Below, one piece after another: positions 17,796 through 27,089 of a stretch of 64,000 bases of DNA. The notes under the pieces were generated by a model that worked only from the letters and a program-made list of their open reading frames with translations, ran no database searches and was not told the origin of the DNA. Numbering within the stretch: the first letter of the stretch is position 1; each line of letters begins with the position of its first letter. Origin of the DNA: Myxococcaceae bacterium (GTDB lineage: Bacteria; Myxococcota; Myxococcia; Myxococcales; Myxococcaceae); the NCBI GenBank assembly GCA_016926755.1, contig JAFGNZ010000025.1:113731-177730 (forward strand), written 5' to 3'. The position numbers and the translations under genes were made by a program.

Positions 17796-20663
17796 TCAAG
17801 GAGCCTTGGGGGCCTTCTTGATCAGCGACTTGGGGACCGTGATGGGCGGCGAGTTCGGGTAGAGGTAGACGGCGGTCGCCTCCTTCGGCGTGATGCGCAG
17901 CGGCAGCGTCGCGTTGAGGGCCACCTCCACCTTGTCTCCGTGGTCCTTCACGACGCGCAGGGGCACCCAGACGACGAAGGTGGACCCATCACGGCGGTGG
18001 ACCAGCTGGCCCTCGATGAGCTGCTCGCTCACCTGCCGGAACTGGCTGAAGTTGAAGGTCTCCTTGCCCGTGGGGCTGACAGCCTCCTCCACGGGGCGCA
18101 CCTCCACCGCGCCGCCGCCCCCCTGCGCGCCTCGCGGGCCTCTGCCCGGGCCCTCGCCGCGGCTCCCCAGGCCTTTGCCCTCTCCGGGCTCCTTGCCTTT
18201 GATCAGCCCCTTGCCGCTCTCCTCATCCGGCAGCTGGTACAGCAGGAGCCCCGGCTCGTTCTTGCCCGCGAGGTTGTCGTACATCCAGCGCAGCAGCGGG
18301 CAGTTCGGGATGTACTTGCGGGGATCCGCCATGACGTCGGAGACGACGCTCATGAAGTTGCGCACCGAGATCTTCCCGCTCGCCAGGCTCTGCTCGCAGA
18401 ACAGGCCGGCCTCCACGAAGCCGTCCAGTCGCGCCTTGGCGCCCTCGGCGATCTGCACCTGCGCGCCGAGCCCCGCCTCGGCCGTGAAGCGGACCGAGGC
18501 CTCCGTCACATAGGCGCTGTCCAGGAACAGGCCCTCCAGCTGCGCGAACTGCGGGCTGTCCAGGAACTCCGCGGTGAACTGCTTGAGCGCCTGGTACGCG
18601 CCCACGAGGCCTTCCGCCTCCTGGGCCTTCTCGTACGCCTTGGCCGCCTCGGGCTTGATGAGCTCCCAGACCTTGAGCAGGTCGGGCGAGTCCATCCCGT
18701 AGCTGACGGTGAGGTACGCGCCGATGGACGCGCCCTTGGTGGCCTTCTTCCAGTTGGCGGTGTCCGTGATGAGCTCGCGCGAGCCCACCCGGTTGCGCAT
18801 GAAGGCGCTGAACTTCCGCCCCATGTCCATCGCCAGGTTGTAGCGCTGCTGCACCTCGACCTTCTGCAGCATGGCGCGGGCGAGCCCCCCCAGCGTCGGG
18901 GCCTTGCCGCCCGCGCCTGGGGTGAGCAGCGAGAGCATGTCGCTGAGGGACTTGAGGTTGAGCGCGTTCAGCCTGAACGTCTCTTGCGAGGCCGGGCCCG
19001 CGTAGACATCCAGCTCGCCGGACTTCCGGTAGAGCGTCCACTCATCCGAGTGGGCAATCACGTTGCCCGAGGCATCCGTGGTGATCTTGAGCTTCAGGCT
19101 CACGCCCCCGCCCATGCTGGTGGGGATCGGCAGCATGCCGAAGATGGGGAGCTGGAGATCGACCCCGGCGGCGCCCTCGACGGCGAATGAGATCTCATGC
19201 TCCTCTCCGCCGCCGGGCTTGATCGTCCTCTTGTTGTCGAGGTTGACGCCGGCTTCGACCCGGCCCTGGATGGCCGCGCGCAGCGTCAGCAGCGTCTGGA
19301 GCACGCCGATGGGGCTCCACTGATTGTCCGCGGTCTTGCTGGGGGGGACGCGCTCACCGCCGCGGCGCATGACGGCGGCGTCGATGAAATTATCCCCCAG
19401 TGAGGCGCTCTTCTTGCCTTCCCGTGCGGGGTTGCGCTCGCGCAGCCCCGCGCTGGCCTCCGCCGTGCCTTGCGCGAACTCGCCGAAGTTGATCAGCCGG
19501 CGCGTCTCGAAGCCCTCCAGGAGGGGGCCGCGGACGGACCTCAACCCGAGATCCAAGGCATTGACGAGGGTCACGGACGAGGCGCCCGATCCTCCGGACA
19601 CCACGGCCTTGAGGGCCTGATCCTTGGCGATCTCCGCGAGGAAGCCGCCCAGGCTCGACAGCGGAACGATGAACTCCTGGTGGGTGACGACCTTGATGCC
19701 CGCCTGCGCATGAGCGCCCGCGGCCAGCCCGAGCCCCTGCTGCCGCTTCGTGTTGCCGATGAAGGCGTGTGCGCCGACGCCGGTGTCTCCGGCCACGATG
19801 CCTTGTTGCCGGTAGAGGATGTGGAGGCGCTGCGCGTCCAGCCGCCGGACCTCGATCAGCCGCCCTTCGGAGATGTAGATGGGGATGACAGGGGTGATGC
19901 CGAGATCCGTCTCCAGGTGATAGCCGCGCCCCACCGGCATGATCTCATCGAGGATGTCCGTCAGCGTGCTCTCTTCGGGCTTGTCCTGCTCGAGGGGCTG
20001 TGCGCCGCCCGTGTCTCGCTGGATGACGCTGCGCTGGACGCCGCGCAGCTGCCGATCGCCGCCCGTCTGCTGGAGCACGTGGGTCAGCTCGTGGGCCAGG
20101 AGCCGCCGGCCCGCCACCGTGCCAGGGGTGTACTGACCGGGGGCGAAGGCGATGTCGCTCCCCAGGGTGAAGGCGCGCGCATGGAGCGAGCGGGCGGTCC
20201 GCGTCGCTCGCGCGTCGGTGTGGACCCTCACGCGGCCGAAGTCATGACCGAAGCGGGGCTCGAAGAAGGCGCGCGTCTCGGGTGGGAGCGGCTGGCCGCT
20301 GCCGCGCAGGGAGTGGACCTGGGCGGCCACTTCCGGTGAGGCCGGCTGCGCCTCATGGGCTGCCCCTTCCGTGGGCGCGCGCTGGAGCTCCTCCTCGCAC
20401 TCCGCGCAGACCCGCTGGACCTGGGCGGGGGCCTCCGTGGAAGGGGACGTGCGTGCGGCGCCGCCTGCCGGCTCCGGCAGCCGCATGATCTCATCGGCCT
20501 TCCGGTCGGCCTCCCGCTCGTGGACGTCGTCCGAAGGGCCGATGGCGAGCTTGGGCTGGACCCTCCCCTTCGTGGGGGCAGGGGTTCGGTCGGTCCACTG
20601 ACGTTGAGGGGCAGTGTCGTCGACCTGCCGCGCCTGTCTCCCCGCCACCGTTCTTTGTCTCAT
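17796..20663 (-). CDS. DUF4157 (eCIS core domain) protein, candidate effector 2
   Basis: This 955-residue protein has a DUF4157 eCIS-core region at about residues 45-200: EREADRKADEIM, then FGHDFGRVRVHTDARA, the AFTLGSDIAFAPGQY block and the LLAHELTHVLQQ motif, with a HExxH-like HELTH at 191-195. DUF4157 is strongly associated with cargo of extracellular contractile injection systems. The front contains the VQPKLAIG and CAECEEE motifs usual in this group. The remaining 750 residues show no toxin fold I recognise; a Gly/Lys-rich linker near residues 805-850 precedes a C-terminal beta-rich domain. It lies 102 bases behind the candidate immunity gene. Confidence 0.85.
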   Translation of the reverse strand: MRQRTVAGRQARQVDDTAPQRQWTDRTPAPTKGRVQPKLAIGPSDDVHEREADRKADEIMRLPEPAGGAARTSPSTEAPAQVQRVCAECEEELQRAPTEGAAHEAQPASPEVAAQVHSLRGSGQPLPPETRAFFEPRFGHDFGRVRVHTDARATRTARSLHARAFTLGSDIAFAPGQYTPGTVAGRRLLAHELTHVLQQTGGDRQLRGVQRSVIQRDTGGAQPLEQDKPEESTLTDILDEIMPVGRGYHLETDLGITPVIPIYISEGRLIEVRRLDAQRLHILYRQQGIVAGDTGVGAHAFIGNTKRQQGLGLAAGAHAQAGIKVVTHQEFIVPLSSLGGFLAEIAKDQALKAVVSGGSGASSVTLVNALDLGLRSVRGPLLEGFETRRLINFGEFAQGTAEASAGLRERNPAREGKKSASLGDNFIDAAVMRRGGERVPPSKTADNQWSPIGVLQTLLTLRAAIQGRVEAGVNLDNKRTIKPGGGEEHEISFAVEGAAGVDLQLPIFGMLPIPTSMGGGVSLKLKITTDASGNVIAHSDEWTLYRKSGELDVYAGPASQETFRLNALNLKSLSDMLSLLTPGAGGKAPTLGGLARAMLQKVEVQQRYNLAMDMGRKFSAFMRNRVGSRELITDTANWKKATKGASIGAYLTVSYGMDSPDLLKVWELIKPEAAKAYEKAQEAEGLVGAYQALKQFTAEFLDSPQFAQLEGLFLDSAYVTEASVRFTAEAGLGAQVQIAEGAKARLDGFVEAGLFCEQSLASGKISVRNFMSVVSDVMADPRKYIPNCPLLRWMYDNLAGKNEPGLLLYQLPDEESGKGLIKGKEPGEGKGLGSRGEGPGRGPRGAQGGGGAVEVRPVEEAVSPTGKETFNFSQFRQVSEQLIEGQLVHRRDGSTFVVWVPLRVVKDHGDKVEVALNATLPLRITPKEATAVYLYPNSPPITVPKSLIKKAPKAP

Positions 20664-20765
20664 CCCCTGGGCCCCTCACGACGCGCGCGGATGTCATGCC
20701 AGCGCCGCCTCAGTCAGCGCTTGTGGCGGGGAACAGTGTAGCACCCGGAGGCGCGAGCTTCAGGC

Positions 20766-21194
20766 TCAGGATTCACTCGGCTTCGGAGGCTGACTGGCCG
20801 GCGAGTCCTTCGGCTCGAGCTCGTACTCGTCGGGGTCGAACCCCTTCACCCGCCAGTCCGCCCACGCGCGTTGCCAGAGCAGCTCCAGGAACCGGCGCAC
20901 CTCCGTCGGTTCATGGTGTGGGTAGGGAATGCGCAGCGCGTGTATCACGTGATAGAAGCGCTCGGGAGGGAGGTTCAGGACCCAGCCCATGGCGCGCCGG
21001 ATCTCGTTCTCGTCATCATTGTTGTCGCGCAGGTGTCCAAGGAAGTCGTGGGCTGCCTCCTCGAGCCGTTCGATCCGGTCGGGATCAAACATCGAAGCTT
21101 CTGGGGGAAGCTGGACGTAGTTCATGTCGACGAAGCTGGTCCAGGCGCGTGCGAGCAGGTCCAGCCGGATCGGGTTACCCAGGGTCAGTACCAT
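20766..21194 (-). CDS. candidate immunity protein for the upstream DUF4157 RNase-like effector
   Basis: The 142-residue product is acidic and largely helical, with no signal peptide or membrane segment and no family I recognise. Its ATG is 13 bases downstream of the stop of the 1652-residue DUF4157 protein. That spacing, the small size and the acidity are typical of immunity genes behind polymorphic toxins. A tryptophan-rich segment (FLELLWQRAWADWRVKG) near residue 105 and a Pro/Ser-rich tail are the only other marks. The immunity role is inferred from position and from the nuclease-like end of the neighbour; a chaperone for effector loading is the main alternative. Confidence 0.6.
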   Translation of the reverse strand: MVLTLGNPIRLDLLARAWTSFVDMNYVQLPPEASMFDPDRIERLEEAAHDFLGHLRDNNDDENEIRRAMGWVLNLPPERFYHVIHALRIPYPHHEPTEVRRFLELLWQRAWADWRVKGFDPDEYELEPKDSPASQPPKPSES

Positions 21195-21207
21195 GGTGTT
21201 CTCTCGC

Positions 21208-24200
21208 TCAGAGGTTTTCAGGGAACGCAGTCAGTACCTTGTACGTGTTCGTCGCGTGATCGAAGAGGAAGACGACGGTGACGCGGTCGACGGGGCCACG
21301 GGTTCTCCCATCGGGGTGGAACTCCTCTCCCACCACCCTGCCCGTGAGCTCCTGCTTGTACTCCACCTTCTCCTTCAAATACTTCTTGTACTTGGTCGGG
21401 TCGCTCACGACGTCGTTGACGGTGAACTTTCCCTTGGCGATCTGCTTCCACCCATCACTGTTGATCGCTGAGTGAGAGGGCGGGCTCGTCGGATTGAAGA
21501 GCATCTGGCGGAAGTGTTCGATCCAATGATTCTGCTCCTCGAAGCTCTTCCAGCGGCTCTTGGGGTTGCCAGGGTGCGCGGGTTTGGCAGGGGACGTGGG
21601 GGTAGCCGGGGTCGCGGGTTTGACCGTGGCCGCGGCCTTGCCGAACATGGTCGTGTCGCTCAGGTGCGCGCCGTGCTCGGAGAAAGTGTGGCCTTTCTTC
21701 ATGGCCCCTGCGTCCGTCTGGATGGGCACGTCCATGGCCTGGACATCTCGGAAGGCCTGCGGATTCTTGTCGAACTCCTTGAGGAGCTCGACCTGTCGTG
21801 AGCCTGTGTTCGCATTGAACTCCTTGAGCACGTCGTCGCCCAGCTTGAGGAAGGACTCCTGCTGGTCGTTCTTGAGGTAGGCGAACGCCTTCATGCCTTC
21901 GTCGCTCATCCCAGCGACGTGCTCGCGCTGGCGCGCGTTGAACGCCTTGAAGCGATCGTAGAACGAGCCTCGCGCCGCTTTGAGCCGGTCGTGGAGCTTC
22001 GTCGCCGGCTCATAGACGCGCTGGCGGTAGTCCGCGAGCCACTTCTCCAACTCCCGCCGCCCCCGCGTCTCCTTGGGCAGGGCCTGGATGTTCTGCTCCA
22101 GCGTCTTGAAGTGGTTGCGGATCTGCGTGTCGATCTCGAGGCTGTCGAGCGCCGCCTCCTTGGAGGCGACCCGCTTGCGCAGTTCCTCCAGGTGGGTCAG
22201 CTCGCCCTGGTGGTGCTGCACCTCCTGAACAGGCGTCCGAGCCTTGCCGGCGGGCGCCGGAACGACCGCTGTGCCGCTCTTGACGCGATACGCCTCCGCG
22301 AGGATGTCGGCGGGCTTGGCGCCGTCCGCGACGCGGAGCACCCACTTGTCACCCACCTGCTCAAGCCGGGTGGTCTTGCCCCCAGGTCGGATCTCCACGT
22401 CGTGCCCGTGGAGGATCTCCACCACCTGGCGCCGGGCGGCGGTGTCGGGCAGGGCGGTGCCCAGGCTCTGGTCGTAGTACGCGGTCTTCTGGGCCTGCTC
22501 GAGCTGCGCCGGGGTGAAGGACTTCTCGTCACCGACGATGCGCTTCTTGGTGTAGTCGTACTCGAGGGCGCGCCCCTCCTCGTGCTCGAAGAGCCCCTTC
22601 TTCTTGAGCTCGTTCACCCGCAGGCCGAACTTGCGGGTGGCGATCTCCTGGAGCATGGCCCCGCCGACCAGGATGAGGCCCTGGGTCGCGACGATCTGCG
22701 CGAACACCTTCGCGGTCGCCTCGCGCCCCTCCTGAATGAGCATCTCGCGCTGCTTGCGCAGCTCCTCCAGCTGAGGGTCCGCCAGGTTGACCTGCTCGAG
22801 GTCCCGGATCTGCTTCTCGATGACGGCCAGGTCTCGGACGATGCCGTTGCGCAGCTGCGCGACCTGCTTCATCCCATCGGCGGAGATGAACGCGACCATC
22901 CCGGCGATCTGGACACCCTCGATGACGAGGAAGGACTTGCGCCCCAGGGTGATGAGCTTGCTCGACTTGCCGACGACGGGGAGGAGATCGAGCGCGATCA
23001 TCCCGAGGCCGACCGCGACATCCTTCTCCCGCAGCGTCCCCTTGGAGTAGCGCTCCTCCAGCTCGGAGAGGGTCTTGGCGCTGTTGTAGGCGATGGCCAG
23101 CGTGAGCCCGACGGCGGTCGTCGGCGGGAAGAGGGTGAGCACCGCGGCGACGATGTTGACGCCGATGTCCACCGCCGTGTCGAACACCACGCTCTTGATG
23201 TCCTTGGCGAGCGTGTCCGTGACCTTGCTGAAGTCCACGTACTGGTCGTTCAGCGCCTGCTTCTGCTCGTCCCAGCCCTGGAAGGCGATGGAGAGGGTGC
23301 CGTTGGGGTAGTTGACCGCGTGGCTCAGGAAGGCCTTCTCGACGGCCGCCTCGAAGGTGGGGCCCGACTCCTGGACGCGGTAGTTCTCCCGCTCGAAGAG
23401 CTGCGTGATGTCATGGACCGTGACGATGTACTGGCCGTTCGAGCGCGTGAAGTGGCACAGGAGGTTGAGGGGGCCCGAGGGGATCTGCGGGACGCGGCTG
23501 ACGAAGACGCCTCGGCAGGGGACGGTGGTGGTCGCTGGCGCCGCGGCCTCCTTGGCGATCTTCTCCCGCCCCTCGTCCAGCGTCTTGAGGTAGCTCTCCG
23601 CCCACTCGCGGATCGAGGAGGACTCGGAGTCCTTGCGGCCCTCGTAGTTCTTGATGAGTTCGCGGAGGCGGTCCCGCTCGGCGTCGATCGACTTGAGGCG
23701 CTCCTCCAGGGTCGGCGCCTTGAAGTCGGCCGCCAGCTTCCCCCGGGTGATCGTCCCCTCCTCGTACTGCGTCACCGCGCCGGTGATGAAGCCGACGTCG
23801 AACTGGTGCTTCGTCGTCGTCCCGGGCCCCTGCCGGAAGCCGGAGAGCGCGTCCTCGCGCAGCGTCTCCGCGACGGACTCCTCGCTGCGCACCTTCACCC
23901 GGCGGGTGAAGAGCTTGGGCCGGAAGAAGTTGTGGTTGACCAGCGCCTCGATGATGTACGTGCCCTCGGCGACGAACGTCACCTCGAAGGTCTTGTCGTT
24001 GAGGAGGCCCGGGGAGCGGACGGGCGAGTAGTTCGTCACCTCGCTGTCGATCCACTTCGCCTTCTCAGGGGAGCCCTCCGGGTAGGCGATCCACTGGATG
24101 CTGATGAACGGAGCGCGCCAGGCGCCCACGTCGTCGCGCACCTCGAAGGAGAAGACGGCCTCCTTGTTCGGGACCAGGTAGCCGCTGCGGTTGACGATCT

Positions 24201-26166
24201 CTCCGTGGACGGGCCGGTCCTCGATGGGCGGCTGGTCCCGGGGCGCGGGCTTCTCCTTCAGGCCAAGGCGTCTGCGGGCATCCATCAGCTCCTGCTGGGC
24301 GATGGCGTTCTCCAGCTTCCACTGGAGGCTCTGCGGGTTGCCTCCCTCCTGCTTTCCCCCCTGGAGCAGCAGGGCCAGGATGGCCTCCCGCTTCGGGCTG
24401 CGGGCGATCTGGAGGAGGAGCGCGGCCACCTCCTCGGTGATGTAGATCTCCGGCGTCGCGCCACCTGCCTTCGGCGCCGCCGCGGGCTTGAGGATCCGCT
24501 CGAGGATCTCCAGCAGCTCCTTGGCGTCCTCCTTCCTCTCCGGGGGGAGGTGGATGGCCTGGCCCTTGAGTGAGCCGGTCTTCTCGTGGCTCTTGGGGGC
24601 CTTGAGGAATTCGCTCCAGGCGTCGGCACCGAAGTGCTTCTCCAGGAGCTCGCGGGAGAAGCTGACGGAGGCAGCCTTCGTGAAGCTCTTGAGAGGCTCG
24701 TTGAAGGTGAAGGTCAGCGTCTGGATGAGGGACTCGCGGGCTCCCGCCCCCGCGCCGCTCGCCAGGCTCAAGCCGGTGTAGCTCTCCAGGGACTCGAGGA
24801 GCTCGCGGTTGAGGGTGTCACGCTTGACCGTCTTGTCATCGGGCAAGGCGCCGTGGCGGTAGAGCAGGGTGATGTCGATCCAGGCGGTCATTCCGCTCGA
24901 ATCAGGCATCCAGAAGATGGATTGCCCAGGGGGCAACCCGAGCAGCGCCACGAGGCCACCGCGAGGAGTGCACCGGATGATCTCCTTCTTGCTGCTCAGC
25001 GGCACGTGCATCAACAGCTTGGGGTGAATCTTCGTCAGGTCCTCGAGCTGCAGCCAGGGGACGATGGGCAGGAGGGCACGCAGGAGCGGCTCCATGACTC
25101 GGGCGCCCGTCACCTCGGAGGCGGATTCCGGGACGCCCTGGCCGAGCAGCCAGGACTTCCGCACGAGGAGGTAGGCGGCCACGCCGCTGCCCCGCCACTG
25201 GAAGTCCACCCCAGGTGGGAGCTCCTCGCTCTTGGCCGGGGTGGGCTTGTCCTTGTCAGTGGCGTCCCTGAAGAGGCCGGTCGCTGGCTGGGTCCTCCGC
25301 GCGATGAGCGGAGGCGAGACACCCGGCGCTTCTCGTCGCGGAGCCACGGCGTTCCGAGGCTCGAGCCTGTTGGCCTGTCCCTGCTGGACCACGTGGACCA
25401 GCTCGTGTGCGAGGAGCCGTTGGCCCTCGCGTCTCGTCGGTGCGTACTCCCCCGCCCCGAAGACCACGTGGTGACCGACCGTGTAGGCCCGGGCCCCGAT
25501 GGCTCGGGCGGAGCTGGCGGCCTGGGCATCGGTGTGGATCCGCACCTTCCCGAAGTCGTAGCCGAGGCGGGACTCCATCGAGGTACGCGAGTCCGCATCC
25601 AGGGGGCGGCTGCCGCCGGACTCGAGCTGGCGGTACACCGAGGGCGGTGGCTCCACCGGCTCCGCCGTGCCATGGCTCCGCGCGAGGAGCAGGACGGCGT
25701 CTTCCTCTTCTTCCTCGCGCTCGTCCTCCTCCTCTCGCTCCTGCTCCGCCGCTTCCGGAGGGGCGGACACCTCCCGCTGGACTTGCGCGGGTGCCCCTGC
25801 CGACGCCCGAGCCCCCGCCGCGCGATCCGCGTCCCCCTGGATGGCCTGCGCGGCGATCCGCTCCGCTTCCTCCTCGAGGGGGTCTCCAGGCCTGCTGATC
25901 TGGAGCTTGGGCTGCACCCATGGGGGAGTGGCCTGGGGGCGCTCAGGCTCGAGACGGAAGTCCAGCCGACCGAAGTTGAACTGCAGCGCGGGTACTGGCC
26001 CGGCTTCCGGGAGGGGCGAAGGAGGTTGACGCTGATCCCCGTGCGGGGGGGAGTTGAGCAGACGGGGAGGTCTGGCGAGAGCCAGCTCCTGGGCTCCCCG
26101 GCTCATGTCAGCGGCGGGGGACGGCCGCACCTCAGATGGTTTGGTGCTTCGGTCTTGCTGGCCCAT
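21208..26166 (-). CDS. large DUF4157 eCIS effector with C-terminal BECR/CdiA-CT RNase-like toxin domain
   Basis: I chose the ATG at 26166 (GAGAGG upstream; 1652 residues) over a TTG 54 bases earlier. Residues 85-260 form the DUF4157 core: VQPKLQIS, EEEAERIAAQAIQ, LGYDFGKVRIHTDAQA and LLAHELVHVVQQ with HELVH at 254-258, interrupted by an acidic run at 141-156. The middle contains beta-rich domains and, near residues 1000-1200, hydrophobic Gly/Ala segments of the sort found in translocation regions. The last 150 residues carry KKGHTFSEHGAH, a later RWKSFEEQNHWIEHF block, GRVVGEEF and a final VFLFDHATNTYKVLTAFP. This layout matches CdiA-CT RNase A/BECR-fold toxins, where the early histidine is catalytic. 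A candidate immunity gene follows. Confidence 0.82.
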   Translation of the reverse strand: MGQQDRSTKPSEVRPSPAADMSRGAQELALARPPRLLNSPPHGDQRQPPSPLPEAGPVPALQFNFGRLDFRLEPERPQATPPWVQPKLQISRPGDPLEEEAERIAAQAIQGDADRAAGARASAGAPAQVQREVSAPPEAAEQEREEEDEREEEEEDAVLLLARSHGTAEPVEPPPSVYRQLESGGSRPLDADSRTSMESRLGYDFGKVRIHTDAQAASSARAIGARAYTVGHHVVFGAGEYAPTRREGQRLLAHELVHVVQQGQANRLEPRNAVAPRREAPGVSPPLIARRTQPATGLFRDATDKDKPTPAKSEELPPGVDFQWRGSGVAAYLLVRKSWLLGQGVPESASEVTGARVMEPLLRALLPIVPWLQLEDLTKIHPKLLMHVPLSSKKEIIRCTPRGGLVALLGLPPGQSIFWMPDSSGMTAWIDITLLYRHGALPDDKTVKRDTLNRELLESLESYTGLSLASGAGAGARESLIQTLTFTFNEPLKSFTKAASVSFSRELLEKHFGADAWSEFLKAPKSHEKTGSLKGQAIHLPPERKEDAKELLEILERILKPAAAPKAGGATPEIYITEEVAALLLQIARSPKREAILALLLQGGKQEGGNPQSLQWKLENAIAQQELMDARRRLGLKEKPAPRDQPPIEDRPVHGEIVNRSGYLVPNKEAVFSFEVRDDVGAWRAPFISIQWIAYPEGSPEKAKWIDSEVTNYSPVRSPGLLNDKTFEVTFVAEGTYIIEALVNHNFFRPKLFTRRVKVRSEESVAETLREDALSGFRQGPGTTTKHQFDVGFITGAVTQYEEGTITRGKLAADFKAPTLEERLKSIDAERDRLRELIKNYEGRKDSESSSIREWAESYLKTLDEGREKIAKEAAAPATTTVPCRGVFVSRVPQIPSGPLNLLCHFTRSNGQYIVTVHDITQLFERENYRVQESGPTFEAAVEKAFLSHAVNYPNGTLSIAFQGWDEQKQALNDQYVDFSKVTDTLAKDIKSVVFDTAVDIGVNIVAAVLTLFPPTTAVGLTLAIAYNSAKTLSELEERYSKGTLREKDVAVGLGMIALDLLPVVGKSSKLITLGRKSFLVIEGVQIAGMVAFISADGMKQVAQLRNGIVRDLAVIEKQIRDLEQVNLADPQLEELRKQREMLIQEGREATAKVFAQIVATQGLILVGGAMLQEIATRKFGLRVNELKKKGLFEHEEGRALEYDYTKKRIVGDEKSFTPAQLEQAQKTAYYDQSLGTALPDTAARRQVVEILHGHDVEIRPGGKTTRLEQVGDKWVLRVADGAKPADILAEAYRVKSGTAVVPAPAGKARTPVQEVQHHQGELTHLEELRKRVASKEAALDSLEIDTQIRNHFKTLEQNIQALPKETRGRRELEKWLADYRQRVYEPATKLHDRLKAARGSFYDRFKAFNARQREHVAGMSDEGMKAFAYLKNDQQESFLKLGDDVLKEFNANTGSRQVELLKEFDKNPQAFRDVQAMDVPIQTDAGAMKKGHTFSEHGAHLSDTTMFGKAAATVKPATPATPTSPAKPAHPGNPKSRWKSFEEQNHWIEHFRQMLFNPTSPPSHSAINSDGWKQIAKGKFTVNDVVSDPTKYKKYLKEKVEYKQELTGRVVGEEFHPDGRTRGPVDRVTVVFLFDHATNTYKVLTAFPENL

Positions 26167-26272
26167 TGCCCTCTCGGTTGGCCGCCGCGTCGCGCCAGGG
26201 TTCCATGGAGCAAACCACAACCTCTGCCACGGCCCGGAGGCCCTTTTTTCTCGAGGGAGCCTGGGTGCAGGC

Positions 26273-26806
26273 TCAGCTGCGCGAGGGGAAGATGCCCTCG
26301 AGCGCGATGATGAAGCTCACGCACAGGTAGGGCTGCATGTTCTCGTGCGGCTGGCTGCCGCCCGCGGTGCTCTCACCCTGCAAGCCCAGCTGCGCGTTGG
26401 CCGTGGAGGCGTAGAGGTTCTCGTTCTGCCCGGTCTGCTGGTTGAGAAACATGGCGGGCACGTTGCCCCCTGGGCTGGGCTGATCCCCGGCGCCGTCGAA
26501 GACGCCAATCGCGTGGACGTGCGCGGGCATCTGGGTCGAGATCAGGGTGACGCTCTCCACGCCGGAGGACTCGCCCAGGGTGCGGGGCGTCAGCCCGGGC
26601 CCCGTCCCCCAGTGCATCGGGATGCGGCCCTGCAGGTTCGGCAGGGCGAACGTGGTCTGCCCGTTCCCACCGTAGGTGGTGCCCAGCAGCGAGAAGAGCG
26701 CCGTGTTCTGCGCAATGGACAGCACCTGGCCATTGCAGAACGCCCAGCCCTTCGGGGCGAAGTTGCCACCAAACATCCGGATCTCACCAATGAACGGCTC
26801 GGACAT
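26273..26806 (-). CDS. phage tail collar domain protein (microcystin-dependent/MdpB-like)
   Basis: The 177-residue protein begins with the classic collar opening MSEPFIGEIRMFGGNFAP followed by GWAFCNGQVLSIAQNTALFS, then TTYGGNGQTTFALPNLQGR, QMPAHVHA and a C-terminal QPYLCVSFIIALEGIFPSR. These are full hallmarks of the phage tail collar domain in its stand-alone bacterial form, and the length is normal. Such proteins are receptor-binding or fibre-tip parts of tails and often occur in eCIS clusters. AGGAAG lies six bases before the ATG. It is the first gene of the minus-strand cluster that leads into the DUF4157 effector. Confidence 0.9.
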   Translation of the reverse strand: MSEPFIGEIRMFGGNFAPKGWAFCNGQVLSIAQNTALFSLLGTTYGGNGQTTFALPNLQGRIPMHWGTGPGLTPRTLGESSGVESVTLISTQMPAHVHAIGVFDGAGDQPSPGGNVPAMFLNQQTGQNENLYASTANAQLGLQGESTAGGSQPHENMQPYLCVSFIIALEGIFPSRS

Positions 26807-27089
26807 GCATCACTTCCTTTCGCGCGGAGTGTTGATCGCCGAACAAACCATGGGGCGCGGAGTGAAGGAAGTTCCAGGCACACGCACGGTGAAGGGAAAA
26901 CCGGTGATCCACGCGACTCCGGGTAGGGTGAGCCACACCTGTCGTGACAGTGTCTGGCCACGCCAGGGGATCTCGGACAGACTCCAAGTGTTGAGTCTGA
27001 GACACCGTGCGCGGCCCCGCACATACTGGTGATGGCAGGGCCCCGTGTCTTGGGACGGCCCTGCCTCCAACACGCAGGAGGCCCCCGGA
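26807..27089. promoter_or_regulatory. divergent control region with two hairpins
   Basis: This 283-base stretch lies between the divergently transcribed collar gene and the collagen-like gene, so it should hold both promoters, but I see no convincing -35/-10 pair. It contains a perfect 7-bp inverted repeat (CAGACTC 26978-26984, GAGTCTG 26993-26999). It also has a perfect 9-bp hairpin (GGCAGGGCC 27034-27042, GGCCCTGCC 27057-27065) ending 10 bases before the AGGAGG ribosome site at 27076-27081. The second hairpin is well placed to affect translation of the lipoprotein gene. Confidence 0.45.

Noticed and set aside
21919..24573. 884-codon plus-strand frame opposite the large DUF4157 gene
   Set aside because: Leu/Arg/Asp/Val-rich antisense shadow without any domain; it ignores the clear DUF4157 and toxin motifs on the other strand.
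27034..27065. Intrinsic terminator
   Set aside because: The stem has no T-tract on either strand and lies in a divergent promoter region where no transcript should end.
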